DNA from: Planctomycetaceae bacterium
Lineage (GTDB): Bacteria > Planctomycetota > Planctomycetia > Pirellulales > Pirellulaceae
Assembly (NCBI GenBank): GCA_003455945.1
Contig: DMPQ01000503.1
Location: 4,710 to 13,102, forward strand
Direction: 5' to 3'
DNA: 8,393 bases
The notes beneath the pieces are model-generated. The model had not been told where the DNA came from. It worked only from the letters and a program-made list of their open reading frames with translations, and ran no database searches. Every line of letters starts with the position of its first letter. The first letter of the stretch is position 1. Positions 7,669-8,393 of this stretch are shown one piece after another. Position numbers and translations under genes: made by a program.

Positions 7669-8393
7669 ATGTCGGACAATCTCCTGCAGCGCAGCGTCAC
7701 CACGTCGGTCGCGAGAAACCTTACCGATACGACCAAGACATCTCCCAAGATGATGTCGATCACCCCTCGTTACCTGCTGCGGCTTTTGCCGTGGGTCCAG
7801 GTCGACGGCGGTGTCTATCGAGTCAATCGAACGAAGGTCGAACTTCCCAAGGCCGAAAGGATCGGCGTCGACGTCTCGGGAGGGATGGCGACCTTTCCGG
7901 TCGAGGCGCTGCGAGGGGTGCCGATGTTCTCGGCGCTCCCGGACGCGATGCTCGAACGGATGGCCGGTCGATTCCGGACCGAGGAGGTCTCGCTCGGCAG
8001 TCGACTGAGCGTCGAAGGGGAGGACTTGAGCAAGTTCTTCATCATCGCCCAGGGGCAGGTCGAAGTGCTCAGCAAGGGGGCGCATGGAAGCGACCTCCGG
8101 ATCGCTCTGCTGACCGAAGGGGAGTTCTTCGGTGAGGCGGAGCTCGTCTCGGATCGCCCCTCCGACATGACCGTCCGCACGATCACGCCCTGCGTCCTGA
8201 TCACGCTCAGCCGCAAGGATCTGGAGTCCGTCTTCGACGAACTGCCGAATCTGCGCGACGACTTTCGACGCGCGATCGACGAACACCTCCAGCTCCGCTC
8301 GACGCTGAACCGTTACGGCGAACGGAACATCGATCTGGTGTCGGGTTTCGCCGAGAACGTGGAGATCCCTGAGACGTTCGTGGACTACGCGGC
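7669..8393 (+). CDS. Second Family 2B-type encapsulin shell protein (cut by window end)
   Basis: This frame opens with ATG at 7669 and is still open at the window edge after 241 codons, so the 3' half is missing only because the window ends. It parallels the first shell protein without any indel. The N-terminal arm is similar ([14 protein letters not shown] at 21-34 is identical; [15 protein letters not shown] at 40-54), the linker at 66-80 is dissimilar, and a CNBD-like domain follows with [15 protein letters not shown] (123-137) and GEFFGEAEL. The start of the capsid P-domain is [19 protein letters not shown]. By hand count 137 of the first 201 residues match the first shell, then all 40 of residues 202-241. 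The phosphate-binding arginine is replaced here too (RPSDMTVR, S165). No good Shine-Dalgarno is visible (GCGGAA at 7656-7661 is weak). It probably forms a mixed shell with the first protein or a second kind of shell. Confidence 0.85.
   Translation, partial: MSDNLLQRSVTTSVARNLTDTTKTSPKMMSITPRYLLRLLPWVQVDGGVYRVNRTKVELPKAERIGVDVSGGMATFPVEALRGVPMFSALPDAMLERMAGRFRTEEVSLGSRLSVEGEDLSKFFIIAQGQVEVLSKGAHGSDLRIALLTEGEFFGEAELVSDRPSDMTVRTITPCVLITLSRKDLESVFDELPNLRDDFRRAIDEHLQLRSTLNRYGERNIDLVSGFAENVEIPETFVDYA

Overview
GC-rich bacterial DNA, most likely from a planctomycete or a close relative. This is an inference from protein character: a HisI of the [13 protein letters not shown] type, a secreted PQQ-type beta-propeller, and single biosynthetic genes that are not arranged in long operons. 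No marker gene fixes the taxonomy. Starts are often GTG, and Shine-Dalgarno sites range from perfect (cysK) to absent (hemB, hisI).

Layout. Positions 1-125 hold the possible tail of an upstream gene. A ribonuclease D gene (rnd, +, 126-1367) converges on hemB (-, 1480-2475); the 112-base gap between them holds two compact hairpins. A 339-base divergent spacer follows, then hisI (+, 2815-3300) and a secreted PQQ-like beta-propeller gene (+, 3395-4936). A terminator-like hairpin and a weak promoter candidate lie before cysK (+, 5160-6086). Two consecutive shell genes follow on the same strand: 6144-7601 (485 aa, complete) and 7669 to the window end (cut off after 241 codons).

Main result. Both shell proteins look like encapsulins (HK97-fold nanocompartment shells) of the Family 2B type. 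Each has an N-terminal arm, an inserted cyclic-nucleotide-binding-like domain (CNBD), and then the capsid P/A-domain region. They sit directly behind cysK (57-base gap) and next to each other (67-base gap, with a 13-bp hairpin). This suggests a cysteine/sulfur-related compartment built from two shell proteins. No cargo with a targeting extension is visible; CysK has no long tail, so the cargo may lie downstream of the window. The two shells are about 68% identical over residues 1-201, then identical over the remaining 40 visible residues, with only three silent base differences. This points to gene conversion or domain-level recombination. Both CNBDs lack the phosphate-binding arginine expected for a cAMP/cGMP site.

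The other genes are housekeeping: RNA 3' trimming, heme precursor synthesis and histidine synthesis. Several have unusual active-site residues, noted in their entries.
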